A DNA stretch of 64,000 nucleotides from Bacteroidota bacterium (lineage in GTDB: Bacteria > Bacteroidota > Bacteroidia > Flavobacteriales > Weeksellaceae). Each line of letters begins with the position of its first letter. Position 1 is the first letter of the stretch. The stretch spans positions 124,001 through 188,000 of the forward strand of contig JAFAGO010000029.1 of assembly GCA_023422635.1 (NCBI GenBank). The letters are read 5' to 3'. Shown in pieces: positions 18,217-27,359 of this stretch. The translations under genes were made by a program, and so were the position numbers. Under the pieces are notes generated by a model. The model was not told where the DNA came from and did no database searches. It saw nothing but the letters and a program-made list of their open reading frames with translations.

Positions 18217-20016
18217 TTATTTCAGAGTAAATGCGACACCAAGATGAAACCATCTTCCCGGCATTGGAACTCCAAAAACTTCTGTATAATCCGTATTTGT
18301 AAGATTATTCACCAAGAGATAGGTTTCAAAATTTCCTTTTTTGAAGGTTAATTTTTCATCCAACAATTGATATTTTCCGGTACTTACTCTTTCCAAATAT
18401 CGGTACGTTAACTGATTGCTGAAATATTTCAGAAAACGGTTTTCCAGTTTAGCTATGAATTGATGACGAAGATTTTCTGCCACATACTTCGAAAACTCGT
18501 AAGGAATTTCAAAAGAATTATCAAGATAGGTATAACTCAAATTAATATTTGTGTGGATTGCATCGACTGGAATTTGCACTTCTGTTTCAAAACCTTTTGT
18601 TTTCACTTGTGCGATGTTTTCTGCTGTCCATAATTCTGCATCATTGTTTTTTATCCAATCAATCATATTATCGGTATCGCGCATAAATACGCTCGCTTTT
18701 ACCATCCAATTCCTTTTCTTGAATTGATATCCTACTTCGGAAGAAACTGCATTTTCAGGCTGCAAATTCACATTTCCAGATTCGGTTCTACTTAAATAAT
18801 ACAGATCGGTAAATGTAGGCACACGGTTTACTTTCGCAATATTTCCATAAATTTTATGGTGCTCATTAAAATCAAATCCGACATCTAAACCAGGATAAAA
18901 ATAATTTCCCGCGTTGGAAAAATCGGCCCAAGAAATCCCTGGAATAATCTGCAAGCGATCCGAAAGTAAAGAAAATCGATGCTCGAAGAACAACTGAGAA
19001 ATCAGCCGATCTTGATTTCCTAAATTATTAGAAGCTAAAAACTCTTTTCGAAATTCCGCTCCAAAACCTGTTACTCCCAGCGAAGACGCATAATTCGCGT
19101 TAACTTCTGCACCAAAATTATTGCCGATGTGCATGTTTCGGTAGATTTCGGGCTTTTCTCGATTGTACAAATACATATCTTGGCCTCTTCTCCAATTCAC
19201 ATTCGAGTGAATATTCCATTTTTGAAAACGTTGTTCATATTGAACACTTACAATAGAAGCTTGCATTTCTTCATACTGTTCGGTAGCGTTAGGTGACGAA
19301 TAAAAGCCATTGGCTCCGAATTTCTTCTCTGAAAATCCCGCTTGTAAACCAATACTACCGTTTTGCAGTGCAAATTTATTTTGATAGTAAACATTTCGAA
19401 TTTCGTAATCGGTATTATGACGATATCCATCTGACGAATTTGTTGATACCTGAAAAAGATTAGTGAAATTTTCGCTTCCAAAAGTAGAAGAAAGTCCAAG
19501 AGCATACGATGAAAAATCTCCACCTTCCGCTGAAATCCGGGCAGATTCTTCGCCGGAAGTTTTCGTGATAATATTAATCGCACCTGCATACGCGTTTTGG
19601 CCAAATCTTCTCGCAGCGGGACCTTTAATGATTTCAATTCTTTCTACAGATGCAAGATCGACGGGAATATTCAAGCTGTTGTGGCCAGTTTGAGAATCGT
19701 TCATACGAACGCCATTAAGTAAAATTAAAACTTGATCGAATGAACCTCCACGAATACTAACATCACTTTGCACGCCGTTCGCACCTCTTCTTCTGATATC
19801 CATTCCCGAATACTGCTGTAAAACTTCGTCAATACTTTGTGCAGGAGAATTTTCGATATCCTTTCGGGTAATCACTTCCATATTCTCGGAAACTTTAGCA
19901 TAAGGCGTATTCAAAATTTTCCCGTGAATCGTAATACTGTCGATGTCTTTTGTTTGTTGAGCAAAAACGAAACTACAGCTCAATAGTAAAAATGCTGAAA
20001 AAATACTTTTTCTCAT
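18217..20016 (-). CDS. TonB-dependent receptor (BtuB/CirA-like size)
   Basis: Outer-membrane active transporter energised by TonB. Signal peptide about residues 1-20 (SCSFVFAQ). The plug domain (about 45-155) has VITRKDIENSPAQSIDEVLQ, VSIRGGSFDQVLILLNGVRM and IEIIKGPAARRFGQNAYAG. The beta-barrel continues to the C terminus, ending LGVAFTLK. No carboxypeptidase-like N-terminal domain, so not SusC-type. ATG 20016 puts the signal peptide first; the upstream in-frame ATG at 20046 is less likely. Substrate unknown (cobalamin or iron chelate are the usual options). Confidence 0.9.
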   Translation of the reverse strand: MRKSIFSAFLLLSCSFVFAQQTKDIDSITIHGKILNTPYAKVSENMEVITRKDIENSPAQSIDEVLQQYSGMDIRRRGANGVQSDVSIRGGSFDQVLILLNGVRMNDSQTGHNSLNIPVDLASVERIEIIKGPAARRFGQNAYAGAINIITKTSGEESARISAEGGDFSSYALGLSSTFGSENFTNLFQVSTNSSDGYRHNTDYEIRNVYYQNKFALQNGSIGLQAGFSEKKFGANGFYSSPNATEQYEEMQASIVSVQYEQRFQKWNIHSNVNWRRGQDMYLYNREKPEIYRNMHIGNNFGAEVNANYASSLGVTGFGAEFRKEFLASNNLGNQDRLISQLFFEHRFSLLSDRLQIIPGISWADFSNAGNYFYPGLDVGFDFNEHHKIYGNIAKVNRVPTFTDLYYLSRTESGNVNLQPENAVSSEVGYQFKKRNWMVKASVFMRDTDNMIDWIKNNDAELWTAENIAQVKTKGFETEVQIPVDAIHTNINLSYTYLDNSFEIPYEFSKYVAENLRHQFIAKLENRFLKYFSNQLTYRYLERVSTGKYQLLDEKLTFKKGNFETYLLVNNLTNTDYTEVFGVPMPGRWFHLGVAFTLK

Positions 20017-20043
20017 GAGGATTAGTTTGAGTAATAAAAGCCG

Positions 20044-20051
20044 CAAAGATA
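20044..20051 (-). promoter_or_regulatory. -7 promoter element of the TonB receptor gene
   Basis: Minus-strand TATCTTTG, a TAnnTTTG match 27 bp upstream of ATG 20016. It lies upstream of the alternative ATG at 20046 only by overlap, which supports the downstream start. Confidence 0.5.
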
Positions 20052-20084
20052 ATTTTCATAAAATAAAATCTGCCAACTTTTCAT

Positions 20085-20112
20085 AAAAAAATCCCCAAAA
20101 AATGGGGATTTT
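20085..20112 (-). terminator. Terminator of typA
   Basis: AAAATCCCC / GGGGATTTT stem with a short A-rich loop, followed by T's on the minus strand, 22 bp after the typA stop. Confidence 0.85.
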
Positions 20113-20134
20113 ATAGATATCACTATACGTGAAA

Positions 20135-21946
20135 TTATTCTGATTTTGCAACTCTTTCTGCACGTTTTCTTTCTTCTTCAGAAAGAATTTTCTTTCTCAT
20201 ACGGATGAAGTTTGGTGTAACTTCGATTGCTTCATCACCTTGGATATATTCCATACATTCTTCAAGAGAGAATAAGATTTTTGGTGCAACACCTGTATCT
20301 TTATCTTTACCAGCAGCACGCATGTTGTTCAATTGTTTTGCTTCTACGATGTTTACTACAAGATCTCCTGGTTTGTTTTGTTCACCGATAATCATTCCAG
20401 TGTAAATTTCCTCACCTGGATCAACGAAGAATTTCCCTCTATCTTGCAATTTTGCAATTGAATATTCTGTAGCTGGACCTGTAGTTTTGCTTACCAAAAC
20501 GCCATTGTTTCTTCCTGGAATCGCTCCTTTGAAAGGTTTATATTCAGAAAAACGGTGTGCCATAATTGCTTCACCTGCAGTTGCAGTAAGCATTTGAGAA
20601 CGGAGTCCGATTAATCCTCGTGAAGGAATATCGAATTCCATATGTTGCATTTCGCCTTTGGTTTCCATAATTAAAAGGTCCCCTTTTCTTTGTGTCGCCA
20701 AATCGATTACTTTAGAAGAATATTCATCTGGAACATCCACTACCAAAGATTCATAAGGTTCTAATTTTTGACCATTTTCATCTTCTTTCAAGATTACTTG
20801 TGGCTGACCGATCGTCATTTCATACCCTTCTCTTCTCATTGTTTCAATTAAAACAGATAAGTGAAGAATACCTCTACCGAAAACTAGGAAAGTGTTCGCA
20901 TCATCCGTTTGTTGAACTCTTAATGCTAAGTTTTTCTCTAATTCTTTGGTTAATCTTTCTTTTAGGTGATTAGAAGTTACATACTTTCCATCTTTTCCAA
21001 AGAACGGTGAATTGTTGATGGAGAACGTCATGTTCAACGTTGGTTCATCAATAGCCGTTCTTTCCAAAGGTTCTGGATTTTCAAGATCTACGAAAGTATC
21101 ACCAATTTGGAAAGCGTCAAAACCTACAACAGCACAAATATCACCTGCACCAACTTCAGAAACTTTTTTCTTACCAAGACCTTCAAAAACGTATAATTCT
21201 TTTACTTTTCCTTTTACAATTTTGTCGCCTTCTTGTGCAAGACCAATCCATTGTCCTTCTTTTACGGAACCTCTCGCAACTTTACCGATCGCAATTCTTC
21301 CTAAGAAAGAAGAAAAATCAAGTGAAGTAATTTGCATTTGAAGGTTACCTTCTTCTACTTTTGGTTCAGGAACATATTCCAAAACACCATCCAAAATTGG
21401 AAGAATAGAATCGGTTGGTTCTAATGAAGTATTAAACCATCCTTGTTTTGAAGAACCATAGAAAGTTGGGAAATCCAACTGTTCTTCTGTAGCATCCAAA
21501 GCAAAGAAAAGATCGAACACTTTATCGTGAACTTCTTCTGGACGGCAGTTTTCTTTATCTACTTTATTAATAACCACAATTGGTCTTAATCCTAATTGAA
21601 GCGCCTTTTGAAGTACAAATCTAGTTTGTGGCATTGGTCCTTCGAAAGCATCAACCAAAAGAATTACACCATCTGCCATTTTCAAAACACGTTCCACTTC
21701 ACCACCAAAATCGGCGTGTCCTGGGGTATCGATAACATTAATTTTGGTGTCTTTATAATTTACAGAGATGTTTTTAGAAAGAATGGTAATTCCTCTTTCT
21801 CTTTCCAAATCGTTGTTATCCATAATCAACTCTCCAGATTCCTGGTTTTCGCGGAAAATGTGTGTTGCATGAATAATCTTGTCCACCAAAGTTGTTTTAC
21901 CATGGTCAACGTGAGCGATAATCGCGATATTTCTAATGTTTTGCAT
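20135..21946 (-). CDS. typA: Translational GTPase TypA/BipA
   Basis: Ribosome-binding GTPase of the EF-G-like superfamily involved in stress adaptation and 50S assembly. The 603 aa have G1 AHVDHGKTTLVDKI (about residues 10-23), G2 RERGITI, G3 DTPGHADFGGEVER, G4 NKVDKENCRPEEV, and the C-terminal TypA-specific domain. Length is standard. A well-formed promoter (TTG-N19-TACTTTTG) lies 19-48 bp upstream. Confidence 0.96.
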   Translation of the reverse strand: MQNIRNIAIIAHVDHGKTTLVDKIIHATHIFRENQESGELIMDNNDLERERGITILSKNISVNYKDTKINVIDTPGHADFGGEVERVLKMADGVILLVDAFEGPMPQTRFVLQKALQLGLRPIVVINKVDKENCRPEEVHDKVFDLFFALDATEEQLDFPTFYGSSKQGWFNTSLEPTDSILPILDGVLEYVPEPKVEEGNLQMQITSLDFSSFLGRIAIGKVARGSVKEGQWIGLAQEGDKIVKGKVKELYVFEGLGKKKVSEVGAGDICAVVGFDAFQIGDTFVDLENPEPLERTAIDEPTLNMTFSINNSPFFGKDGKYVTSNHLKERLTKELEKNLALRVQQTDDANTFLVFGRGILHLSVLIETMRREGYEMTIGQPQVILKEDENGQKLEPYESLVVDVPDEYSSKVIDLATQRKGDLLIMETKGEMQHMEFDIPSRGLIGLRSQMLTATAGEAIMAHRFSEYKPFKGAIPGRNNGVLVSKTTGPATEYSIAKLQDRGKFFVDPGEEIYTGMIIGEQNKPGDLVVNIVEAKQLNNMRAAGKDKDTGVAPKILFSLEECMEYIQGDEAIEVTPNFIRMRKKILSEEERKRAERVAKSE

Positions 21947-21964
21947 CGTGAATTTTTACGGGTG

Positions 21965-21994
21965 CAAAAGTACATCTTTTTTGCGGAAAATCAA
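21965..21994 (-). promoter_or_regulatory. Promoter of typA
   Basis: Minus-strand TACTTTTG (21965-21972) with TTG 19 bp upstream (21992-21994). This is a good flavobacterial consensus pair. Confidence 0.6.
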
Positions 21995-22059
21995 TTTAAT
22001 ACAGATAATTTTTTAATAAAACACCGACTTCCCGTAATTTAATAGAAAACCGAGAATTA

Positions 22060-22434
22060 TTATAGACTTTTAATGAGATAAATGGAAAGCAAAATACCAA
22101 CAACCAGCATTGCCAACGTAATCACTAAACTAAATGGCGAGCCGGATTGGTAATCGGCACGGTTAATTTCTTTCTGAATTCTTTTATAATTATAATACGA
22201 AAACACCACCATAACTGCACCAATTAACACGAGTGAAATACCGATAATCCCAGAAAAACCTTGGTGATGTTGCACATCTTTCGCGTCCACCAATAATGTA
22301 AACTGCCGAACAAATAAAGAAAACTTAACCACAACAAATCCAAAACCCATTACGGCAATTGCCGTTCGAATCCATGCTAAAAAGGTTCGTTCGTTTGCTA
22401 AATGATCGGTTACATTTTTTGGTTTATTTTCCAT
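22060..22434 (-). CDS. DUF202 (YidH-type) membrane protein
   Basis: Small inner-membrane protein of unknown function. The 124 aa carry the DUF202 signature ANERTFLAWIRTAIAVMGFGF (about residues 13-32), with three TM helices (about 21-40, 63-82, 100-120). It resembles E. coli YidH rather than the subunit-type VTC domain proteins. It stands alone, divergent from tex. Confidence 0.88.
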   Translation of the reverse strand: MENKPKNVTDHLANERTFLAWIRTAIAVMGFGFVVVKFSLFVRQFTLLVDAKDVQHHQGFSGIIGISLVLIGAVMVVFSYYNYKRIQKEINRADYQSGSPFSLVITLAMLVVGILLSIYLIKSL

Positions 22435-22514
22435 ACATCAACGATTAAAAGTTTAAAACTAATCATTTCCAAATTGAAAATGCACAAATAATTTTTAATT
22501 CTTAAAATTGAACT

Positions 22515-22522
22515 TATTTTTG
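22515..22522 (+). promoter_or_regulatory. -7 promoter element of tex
   Basis: TATTTTTG, a TAnnTTTG match 35 bp upstream of the ATG at 22558. Confidence 0.5.
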
Positions 22523-22557
22523 CTCAAACAAAGAAAAAAACAAGATAAAATTTACAA

Positions 22558-24678
22558 ATGACCGTAACTTCTTATATTCAACTCTATCAAAATATTTCTA
22601 ATAAAAGCATTGATGCAACTTTAAAACTGCTTTACGAAGATTGCACGATTCCGTTTATTTCTCGATACCGAAAAGATCAAACTGGAAATTTGGATGAAGT
22701 TCAAATTGAAAACATTTCCAAACTCAGCAAACAATTCGATGAGATTGAAAAACGTAAAGCAAGTATTTTGAATTCCATTGAAGAACAAAATGCTTTAACT
22801 CCAGAATTAAAAGATAAAATTGAACATTCTTACGATTTAAAAGAATTGGAAGATTTCTATTTGCCTTTCAAAAAAAGAAAGAAAACCAAAGCAGATGCTG
22901 CTCGCGCAAAAGGATTAGAACCTTTGGCGAAAATCATCATGAGCCAAAAATCCGACAATCTCTACTCTACCGTTTCAAGATTTACTTCAAAAGAAATTTC
23001 TGAAGATGAAGCTTTGCAAGGTGCAAGAGATATTATTGCTGAATGGCTAAATGAACATTTGTACATCCGAAAAAATCTGAGAAGATTGTATCAAAAAACA
23101 GCGCAAATCACTTCAAAAGTAGTCAAAGCGAAAAAAGAGGAAGAAGCCGCACAGAAATTCAGTCAATATTTTGAATGGCAAGAATCTTTAAATCGAATTC
23201 CTTCGCATAGATTGTTAGCAATTCTTCGTGCGGAACAAGAAGGTTTTGTAAAAGTGAATATTTCCGTTGAAAACGAAGAAGCATTTCAAATAATGGAAAG
23301 AGCGGTGATTAAAGGAAATTCTGAATCTGCTGAACAAATATTTTTAGCCATAAAAGACAGTTTCAAGAGATTGCTCGATCCAGCGATTTCCAACGAAGTT
23401 TTGCAAGAAGCCAAAACCAAAGCCGACCAAAAATCGATTGAAGTTTTTGCGGCAAATTTAAAACAACTCCTCCTCGATTCTCCACTCGGTGAAAAACGAA
23501 TCTTGGCGATAGATCCAGGTTATAGAACAGGTTGCAAAGTCGTTTGCTTAGATGAAAAAGGCGATTTACTCCACAACGAAACCATTTTTCCGCACGCTCC
23601 ACAAAACGAATCTGGAATGGCGATGAAGAAAATTCGTTCAATGGTGAGTTCTTATAAAATTGAAGCGATTTCGATCGGAAATGGAACGGCAAGTCGTGAA
23701 ACAGAATTCTTCATCAAGAAAATTGCGTTTGATCAACCCATTCAGGTTTTTGTGGTTTCCGAAGCGGGCGCGTCTGTTTATTCAGCGAGTAAAATTGCGA
23801 GAGATGAATTTCCGAATTATGATGTTACGGTTCGCGGTGCGGTTTCGATTGGACGAAGACTTGCTGATCCTTTGGCTGAACTCGTGAAAATTGATCCAAA
23901 ATCGATTGGTGTTGGACAATATCAGCACGATGTCGATCAAAATTTATTGAAAGCGGAACTTGATTCGACTACAATGAGCTGTGTAAATGCAGTCGGAATT
24001 AATTTGAATACTGCGAGTAAATCCTTATTAAGTTACGTTTCGGGAATCGGTGATAAACTTGCCGAAAACATTGTGAAATATCGTTCGGAAAACGGTTCAT
24101 TTGAAAGCAGAAACGAATTGAAAAAAGTTCCAAGAGTGGGCGAAAAAGCGTATCAACAAGCAGCAGCGTTCATTCGAATTAAAAATGGGAAAAATCCTTT
24201 GGACGATTCTGCAGTTCATCCTGAAGCATATTCGATTGTTCAAAAAATGGCAAAAGATTTAGGTTTGAAAGTGAAAGAATTGATTTCTAACGCTGAAAAA
24301 ATTAAAAGCATCAAACCTGCAGATTACGCTACTACAGAAATTGGAATTTTAGGAATTGAAGATATTTTGAAAGAGCTTTTAAAACCTGGTTTAGACCCAA
24401 GAAAAGCGGCAAAAATATTCGAATTTGATTCTTCTATAAAATCCATAAAAGATTTAAAAACAGGAATGATACTTCCTGGAATTGTGAATAACATTACCGC
24501 TTTCGGATGTTTCGTCGATTTAGGAATTAAAGAAAGTGGACTCGTTCATATTTCTCAACTCAAAGAAGGTTTTGTTTCTGATGTGAATGAAGTAGTAAAA
24601 CTCCAGCAACACGTAAAAGTAAAAGTCACAGAAATTGATGAAGCCAGAAAGCGAATTCAGTTGAGTATGATTCTGTAA
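22558..24678 (+). CDS. tex: Tex family transcription accessory / RNA-binding protein
   Basis: Nucleic-acid-binding protein homologous to eukaryotic Spt6, affecting transcription and toxin expression in other bacteria. The 706 aa have the N-terminal helical region, then a YqgF-like RNase H fold domain (about 315-440, ILAIDPGYRTGCKVVCLD). Helix-hairpin-helix motifs follow (about 480-550, VGINLNTASKSLLSYVSGIG), then a C-terminal S1 domain (about 632-706, GMILPGIVNNITAFGCFVDLG). Shorter than typical (about 770 aa) but all domains are present. Confidence 0.95.
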   Translation: MTVTSYIQLYQNISNKSIDATLKLLYEDCTIPFISRYRKDQTGNLDEVQIENISKLSKQFDEIEKRKASILNSIEEQNALTPELKDKIEHSYDLKELEDFYLPFKKRKKTKADAARAKGLEPLAKIIMSQKSDNLYSTVSRFTSKEISEDEALQGARDIIAEWLNEHLYIRKNLRRLYQKTAQITSKVVKAKKEEEAAQKFSQYFEWQESLNRIPSHRLLAILRAEQEGFVKVNISVENEEAFQIMERAVIKGNSESAEQIFLAIKDSFKRLLDPAISNEVLQEAKTKADQKSIEVFAANLKQLLLDSPLGEKRILAIDPGYRTGCKVVCLDEKGDLLHNETIFPHAPQNESGMAMKKIRSMVSSYKIEAISIGNGTASRETEFFIKKIAFDQPIQVFVVSEAGASVYSASKIARDEFPNYDVTVRGAVSIGRRLADPLAELVKIDPKSIGVGQYQHDVDQNLLKAELDSTTMSCVNAVGINLNTASKSLLSYVSGIGDKLAENIVKYRSENGSFESRNELKKVPRVGEKAYQQAAAFIRIKNGKNPLDDSAVHPEAYSIVQKMAKDLGLKVKELISNAEKIKSIKPADYATTEIGILGIEDILKELLKPGLDPRKAAKIFEFDSSIKSIKDLKTGMILPGIVNNITAFGCFVDLGIKESGLVHISQLKEGFVSDVNEVVKLQQHVKVKVTEIDEARKRIQLSMIL

Positions 24679-24725
24679 ATTCAACATTAAAAAGAAGAAA
24701 TTAATAATCATCGAAAACATCAAAA

Positions 24726-25607
24726 ATGGAAACATTAAATACGTCAATTTGTTTCGGAATTTTATATCCCGGCGATATGGGACAAGCGATTGCAAAAGAA
24801 CTTTTGTTGCACAATTACAAGGTAATTACCGCAAGTGAAGGCAGATCGGAATCCACAAAAAAAAGAATTTCAGAAATAGGAATCACTGATGTAAAAGCGG
24901 TAAAAAATGTTGTAGAACAGGCAGATTACATTCTGAATTTAACCAATGCGGCAAGCAGTGTAGCAATTGCACAATTGGTGGCAAAAGAAATTGAATTCAC
25001 GAAAAGAAAGCCCATTTACGTGGATTTAAATTCAAACAATCCGAAAACAGCTTTGCAGATTAAAGCTTGTTTTGATGAAGTGGATTCTCATTTTATCAAT
25101 GCAGCAGTTTTAGGAATTCCGAACAACGTGAAAGAAACGGCGAAAATAATTGTTAGTGGAAAAAATACGGAAGCGCTCATTCATCATTTATCTGTTGCGC
25201 TACAAGTAAAAAATGTGGGAGAAGATATAGAATCGGCATCCGCTTTTAAATTGTTGTTTGCAATGGTGAACAAGGCAATTTGCGGACTTTTTTTCGAAAC
25301 GATGCTTGCCGCTTCTCATTACGGATTTCTTGAAGAATTGAACGACGAATTGCAAGATTTTTTACCGGGAACCTATCAAGATTTAATTAAAACCTCAACG
25401 ACTTATCCGAAACATATCAAACGTCGTATTCCTGAAATGACAGAATTGCAAGAAATGCTTGAAGGCGAAAATCTAGAAGCCAATTTTGCAAAATCCACCA
25501 AACGTATTTTAAAAATAGTAGATGAATCGGGAATAATGGAAGGAAAAAATCCAAAAACGGTTCGAGAAGTTTTTTCTTATTTCAATGAAATTAAACCAAA
25601 AGAATAG
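24726..25607 (+). CDS. NAD(P)-dependent oxidoreductase with DUF1932-type C-terminal domain
   Basis: Beta-hydroxyacid/6-phosphogluconate dehydrogenase-like enzyme. The 293 aa begin with a Rossmann fold (GILYPGDMGQAIAKELL, about residues 10-26; glycine pattern GxxxPGDMG) and continue with VDLNSNNPKT and a helical C-terminal domain (about 170-293, ASAFKLLFAMVNKAICG, lysine in the catalytic position). DUF1932-type. Substrate unknown. It follows tex by 47 bp and may be co-transcribed. Confidence 0.8.
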   Translation: METLNTSICFGILYPGDMGQAIAKELLLHNYKVITASEGRSESTKKRISEIGITDVKAVKNVVEQADYILNLTNAASSVAIAQLVAKEIEFTKRKPIYVDLNSNNPKTALQIKACFDEVDSHFINAAVLGIPNNVKETAKIIVSGKNTEALIHHLSVALQVKNVGEDIESASAFKLLFAMVNKAICGLFFETMLAASHYGFLEELNDELQDFLPGTYQDLIKTSTTYPKHIKRRIPEMTELQEMLEGENLEANFAKSTKRILKIVDESGIMEGKNPKTVREVFSYFNEIKPKE

Positions 25608-25620
25608 TTTTGAAAATCCT

Positions 25621-25820
25621 TTAAGAGCCTATTTAAATTTTATTGCTAATAATTTTTATAGGTATTTTGAGATGGATTATTTGCTTCATATTTGCAGATT
25701 TAGCGGGCTAAATCAAAAATGGAAAGTAAAAAATACGCTCAAAAGAGCATTAAAATTTAGCAAAGATGATTTCCTGAGGCCGTATAAAAAATTTCGATAA
25801 AATTTTAAACAGGTTCTAAA
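25621..25820. mobile_element. MITE-like element with ~23-bp imperfect inverted repeats
   Basis: The left end (25621-25643, core AGAGCCTATTTAAA) and right end (25797-25820, complement core AGAACCTGTTTAAAA) are inverted repeats matching at about 20 of 23 positions. They enclose ~155 bp with no transposase. An overlapping open frame (25585-25800) runs through the left repeat and is probably spurious. No clear target duplication is visible. It could be a MITE or a deleted IS remnant. Confidence 0.5.
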
Positions 25821-25833
25821 TTCAAAAAAAATA

Positions 25834-25866
25834 AAATCGCTCAGAATTTTGCACTCTGAGCGATTT
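25834..25866. terminator. Bidirectional terminator
   Basis: AAATCGCTCAGA / TCTGAGCGATTT, a 12-bp perfect stem with a 9-nt loop, between converging genes. The A-rich left flank gives T's on the minus strand for the symporter gene. Confidence 0.85.
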
Positions 25867-25924
25867 CTATTAAACTATTATTGATTGACGATGCAATAAT
25901 GATTTTTTCATTTTTAAATTATGA

Positions 25925-27325
25925 TTAAAAAAGTCCGATTGCTTTCCACCAAAGTGAACCTACGGTTACCCAAATAAAGATGATGAGTAAACTCATAAAG
26001 AAACCGATTTTCCACCAAGTTACAAGCGGAACGTAATTGGTTCCGTACAAAATTGGCGCTGGACCACTTGAATAATGGGTGATCGACATATTCAAATTAC
26101 TGAAGAATGCGAACAATAAAACGGTAGGAATTGCGGGCGCACCAGCGGCAATCGCAATTGTTACGAAAATCGTGTACATTGCACTGATATGTGCAATCGC
26201 ACTTGCCATCATATAATGGATGTAATAGTACACGAGCAGCAGTACAGCGAGCATTGGCAACCAAGCCATTCCTTGAACAGTTTCTGCCATAAAATTTCCA
26301 AACCAAGGGATAAAACCTAATTTATTTAATTGTCCGGCAAGCGTCATCAAAATTGCAAACCAAACAATCGTGTGCCACGCTTCTTTTTCCGCAATAACAT
26401 CGTTCCACTCTAACGCTCTGGAAACCAACAAGAAACTCAAACCAATAAATGCAATTAAAGTAGCATCAATATTTAAAGTATTTCCAAGAACCCAGAAAAT
26501 TACAAGGAACAAAAATACGGCAAGAACGATCCATTCATTTCTGGTCATTTTTCCCATTTCTTGCAATTTCACTTTTGCAAGTGCTTTCATTTCTGGCGTT
26601 TTTTTCAATTCTGGTGGATAAAAACGATACAAAACGTAAGGAATTACCACCAAAGAAATTAAACCAGGAACAATTGCTGCAAGCGCCCAATCCATCCAAG
26701 TGATGGTGTAGCCCATTCCTTTTGCGAATTCGGTAATCATTGGATTTCCTGCCATTGATGTCATAAACATCGCACAAGTAATTGCATTACATTGAAAAAT
26801 ACATTGTACTAAGAAAGCACCAATTCTTTTTTCGGTTCCTTGTTCTGGAGTTGATTCATACGCTTCTGAAATAGATCGAAAAAGCGGTGTAATAATTCCA
26901 CCACAACGAGCAGATGTAGAAGGCATTGCAGGCGCGAAAAGCAAATCCGTCATCACCAATCCATAAGAAAGACCAAGTGTGCTATTCCCTAACTTGTTGA
27001 TAAATAAATATCCGACTCTTCGCCCAAATCCTGTTTTAATAAATCCACGCGAGATAAAAAATGCACAAGCAATCATCCAAATTGTTGAATTTCCAAAACC
27101 TTTTAAGGCATCTTCTAAAGGAACAATTCCTAAAACAACAACGACGGTTAAACTGAAAATTGCCATCGCTCCCAATGGATAGGGAGATAAAATTAAGCCA
27201 ATTACTGTGGCTACAAAAATTGCCATTAAGTGCCAAGCATTTGCACTTACTCCTTCCGGTGCTGGTATGAAATACAGTACGACTCCTATCAGAATCACCA
27301 GCAAAAACTTTGTTAAACTATTCAT
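25925..27325 (-). CDS. DASS-family anion:Na+ symporter (CitT/SdcS-like)
   Basis: Inner-membrane transporter for di/tricarboxylates or inorganic anions (sulfate, phosphate). The 466 aa have about 11-12 TM helices. Family motifs include FGNSTIWMIACAFFISRGF and the SNT-type signature GNPMITEFAKGMG (about 200-212). The second-half motif NLNMSITHYSSGPAPI is also present. It lies 34 bp downstream of the porin gene on the same strand, so porin and symporter likely form a two-gene uptake unit across both membranes. Confidence 0.9.
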   Translation of the reverse strand: MNSLTKFLLVILIGVVLYFIPAPEGVSANAWHLMAIFVATVIGLILSPYPLGAMAIFSLTVVVVLGIVPLEDALKGFGNSTIWMIACAFFISRGFIKTGFGRRVGYLFINKLGNSTLGLSYGLVMTDLLFAPAMPSTSARCGGIITPLFRSISEAYESTPEQGTEKRIGAFLVQCIFQCNAITCAMFMTSMAGNPMITEFAKGMGYTITWMDWALAAIVPGLISLVVIPYVLYRFYPPELKKTPEMKALAKVKLQEMGKMTRNEWIVLAVFLFLVIFWVLGNTLNIDATLIAFIGLSFLLVSRALEWNDVIAEKEAWHTIVWFAILMTLAGQLNKLGFIPWFGNFMAETVQGMAWLPMLAVLLLVYYYIHYMMASAIAHISAMYTIFVTIAIAAGAPAIPTVLLFAFFSNLNMSITHYSSGPAPILYGTNYVPLVTWWKIGFFMSLLIIFIWVTVGSLWWKAIGLF

Positions 27326-27359
27326 ATCATTAATTTCTAATTTTCTAAATTAATCAAGT

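Noticed and set aside
21596..22042. 148-aa plus-strand open frame over typA start
   Set aside because: Antisense to conserved typA codons; composition is that of a shadow.
25585..25800. 71-aa open frame after the oxidoreductase gene
   Set aside because: It overlaps the end of the upstream gene, and its 3' half runs through the inverted-repeat element; no family features.
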